A stretch of 64,000 nucleotides of DNA from contig JASFHF010000001.1 of assembly GCA_050123375.1 (NCBI GenBank), positions 68,094 to 132,093 of the forward strand, written 5' to 3'. The position numbers and the translations under genes are program-made. A model generated the notes under the pieces. The model was not told the DNA's origin. It ran no database searches and worked only from the letters and a program-made list of their open reading frames with translations. Source of the stretch: JASFHF01 sp050123375 (GTDB lineage: Bacteria; Pseudomonadota; Gammaproteobacteria; UBA12402). This document shows, in pieces, positions 62,773-64,000 of this stretch (positions are counted from its first letter, which is position 1; every line of letters begins with the position of its first letter).

Positions 62773-64000
62773 CTACATCTTATATTTTCTATGTTTTTGA
62801 ATATGATGTTTGTTTCCTGGCTTAAGAACTTTATGTTTAAACTCAAACCGCGGTGCCGTAGTAGACACAGCCGTGATGTTCTCAATAATGGGGAGAATAT
62901 AGAGAAAGTCTACCACACCACTTACCCCAGTTTCTCCTCCGGATGTCAATGCACTCCAGGCGGAGCCATTCCATTTGGCGATATAATTGATAGGATTAAT
63001 TCCTCCGGCAGTAGTGAAAGCTCCTCCCGCATATATATTTCCGGAATTATCATTTGCTAAAACATTTACATAATTATTTACTCCAGTTTGCGCTCCGGAT
63101 GCCAATGCACTCCAGGTAGAGGTAGAATCATTCCATTTGGCAATATAATTTACCGTTGTTCCTCCGGCAGCAATAAAATCTCCTCCCGCATACACATTTC
63201 CAGAATTATCATTAGTTAAAGAATTTACAGGGGCACTTACTCCAGTTTCTCCGCCGGATGTCAATGCACTCCAGGCAGATCCATCCCATTGGGCAATATT
63301 ATTTACTGTCATCCCTCCGGCAGTATCGAAATTTCCTCCCGCATATATATTTTCGGAATTGTCGATAGTTAGAGCGTATACATTACCATTTGTTCCGGTT
63401 TCCTCTCCGGATACCAACGCACTCCAGGTGGAGGTAGAATCATCCCATTTGGCGATATTATTAGCAGTAATGTCTCCGGCAGTAGTGAAGTCCCCTCCCG
63501 CATATACATTTCCGGAACCATCATTAGTTAAAGCTCTTATTAAGGGACCATCTATTCCAGTTCCTCCTCCAGATGCCAACGCGCTCCAGGCAACACCATT
63601 CCATTTGGCAATATAATTGATAGGATTAATTCCTCCGGCAGTAGTAAATTGTCCTCCCGCATATACATTTCCGGAACTATCATTAGTTAAAGCAAATACA
63701 AAATTATCTACTCCAGTTTGCGCTCCGGATGCCAGTGTACTCCAGGAAGATCCATTCCATTTGGCGATATAATTTACTGTCATTCCTCCGGCAGTAGTGA
63801 AAGCTCCTCCCGCATATAAATTTCCGGAACTATCATTAGTTAAAGCAGCTACATAACCCACACCACCACTTACTCCAGTTTGCGCTCCAGATGCCAATGC
63901 ACTCCAGGAGGATCCATCCCATTTGGCGATCCTATTGGCAGTAATGTCTCCGGCATCAGTAAAATTTCCTCCAACAAACAGGCTTTTACTGTAAGCAACC
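62773..64000 (-). CDS. Tandem-repeat protein, beta-propeller-like (C-terminal part; continues beyond window end)
   Basis: The frame is open to position 64000 (last visible residues VAYSKSLFVGGNFTDAGDITANRIAKW), so the TTG at 63897 is not a real start. At least seven tandem units of ~51-53 residues are visible, each with LTNDxSGNVYAGGxFTTAGG, xNYIAKWNGSxWSAL and ASGxxTGV. Such GG-F-A-G/IAxWxGxxW units form blades of propeller-type surface or secreted proteins. The DNA is repeated too, so copy number may vary. The C-terminal ~35 residues leave the repeat (FLYILPIIENITAVSTTAPRF) and end in a basic His/Lys tail. Its base composition is richer in GC than the neighbouring orphan. N-terminal domains, including any signal, lie outside the window. 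Confidence 0.85.
   Translation of the reverse strand, partial: VAYSKSLFVGGNFTDAGDITANRIAKWDGSSWSALASGAQTGVSGGVGYVAALTNDSSGNLYAGGAFTTAGGMTVNYIAKWNGSSWSTLASGAQTGVDNFVFALTNDSSGNVYAGGQFTTAGGINPINYIAKWNGVAWSALASGGGTGIDGPLIRALTNDGSGNVYAGGDFTTAGDITANNIAKWDDSTSTWSALVSGEETGTNGNVYALTIDNSENIYAGGNFDTAGGMTVNNIAQWDGSAWSALTSGGETGVSAPVNSLTNDNSGNVYAGGDFIAAGGTTVNYIAKWNDSTSTWSALASGAQTGVNNYVNVLANDNSGNIYAGGAFTTAGGINPINYIAKWNGSAWSALTSGGETGVSGVVDFLYILPIIENITAVSTTAPRFEFKHKVLKPGNKHHIQKHRKYKM

Noticed and set aside
63895..63897. TTG as start of the repeat protein at the right edge
   Set aside because: The frame continues through another repeat unit to position 64000, so the real start lies outside the window.

Overview
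This window is an AT-rich stretch of a gammaproteobacterial chromosome, most likely from the Legionellales (the Legionella/Coxiella group, host-associated). Three things point there. The ribosomal/RNA polymerase block has the gammaproteobacterial order tRNA-Tyr, tRNA-Gly, tRNA-Thr, tuf, tRNA-Trp, secE, nusG, rplK, rplA, rplJ, rplL, rpoB, rpoC. Housekeeping genes are interrupted by single lysine-rich effector-like genes (a 2253-residue coiled-coil protein, a protein-kinase-like protein, an alpha/beta-hydrolase-like protein and two orphans). Three of these carry the same promoter layout: two CTTAA-like half-sites 11 bp apart and a -10 box 16 bp from the second, which is the layout of PmrA-controlled Dot/Icm effector promoters. 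No transposase, integrase, phage gene or CRISPR is visible.

Layout: 1-11611 (minus strand) is the rpoC-to-tRNA-Tyr block. 11745-12764 is queA, followed by the giant effector-like gene (12754-19515, minus), an FxsA-family gene and htpG. 22619-27486 is the cell-elongation cluster mrdA-mrdB-mltB-rlpA, then an MFS transporter. 29204-29672 holds a damaged plus an intact tRNA-Ser, the SRP RNA and tRNA-Leu. 29801-33126 (minus) is rpmE-hfq-hflX-yjeT-purA, lacking hflK/hflC. Then come a kinase-like gene, prmC and prfA, a tandem array of palindromes, lolB, tRNA-Gln, prs and queG. 40953-46212 holds the hydrolase-like gene and an Mla/MCE lipid-transport operon. 46383-51029 holds eno, a GT-C-like membrane protein, a decayed copy of the eno 3' end and another effector-like gene. 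51089-59983 holds dnaE, pgeF and a LolD/FtsX/HlyD-type ABC system. The right end has small membrane proteins, a truncated MscS, an orphan gene and a repeat protein that runs off the window.

The most unusual layer is the palindromic repeat content. At least six families of short non-coding palindromes fill the intergenic gaps. Some are nested in each other, one forms a 7-unit tandem array, and several lie inside genes: an approximately 79-bp palindrome encodes the same peptide frame in QueG and in PgeF; a 149-bp multi-hairpin element sits in frame before the signal peptide of the HlyD-type adaptor; one copy provides the C-terminus and stop codon of mltB; and one interrupts a tRNA-Ser whose 5' half is duplicated. 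This resembles the protein-coding palindromic elements known from Rickettsia but appears to be a distinct set.

Other points: tuf has codon usage strikingly unlike its neighbours except in its last ~23 codons. Hfq has lost the rim arginine patch and the YKH motif. Several usual operon partners (hemA, ispE, miaA, hflKC, dacA) are absent from their expected positions.
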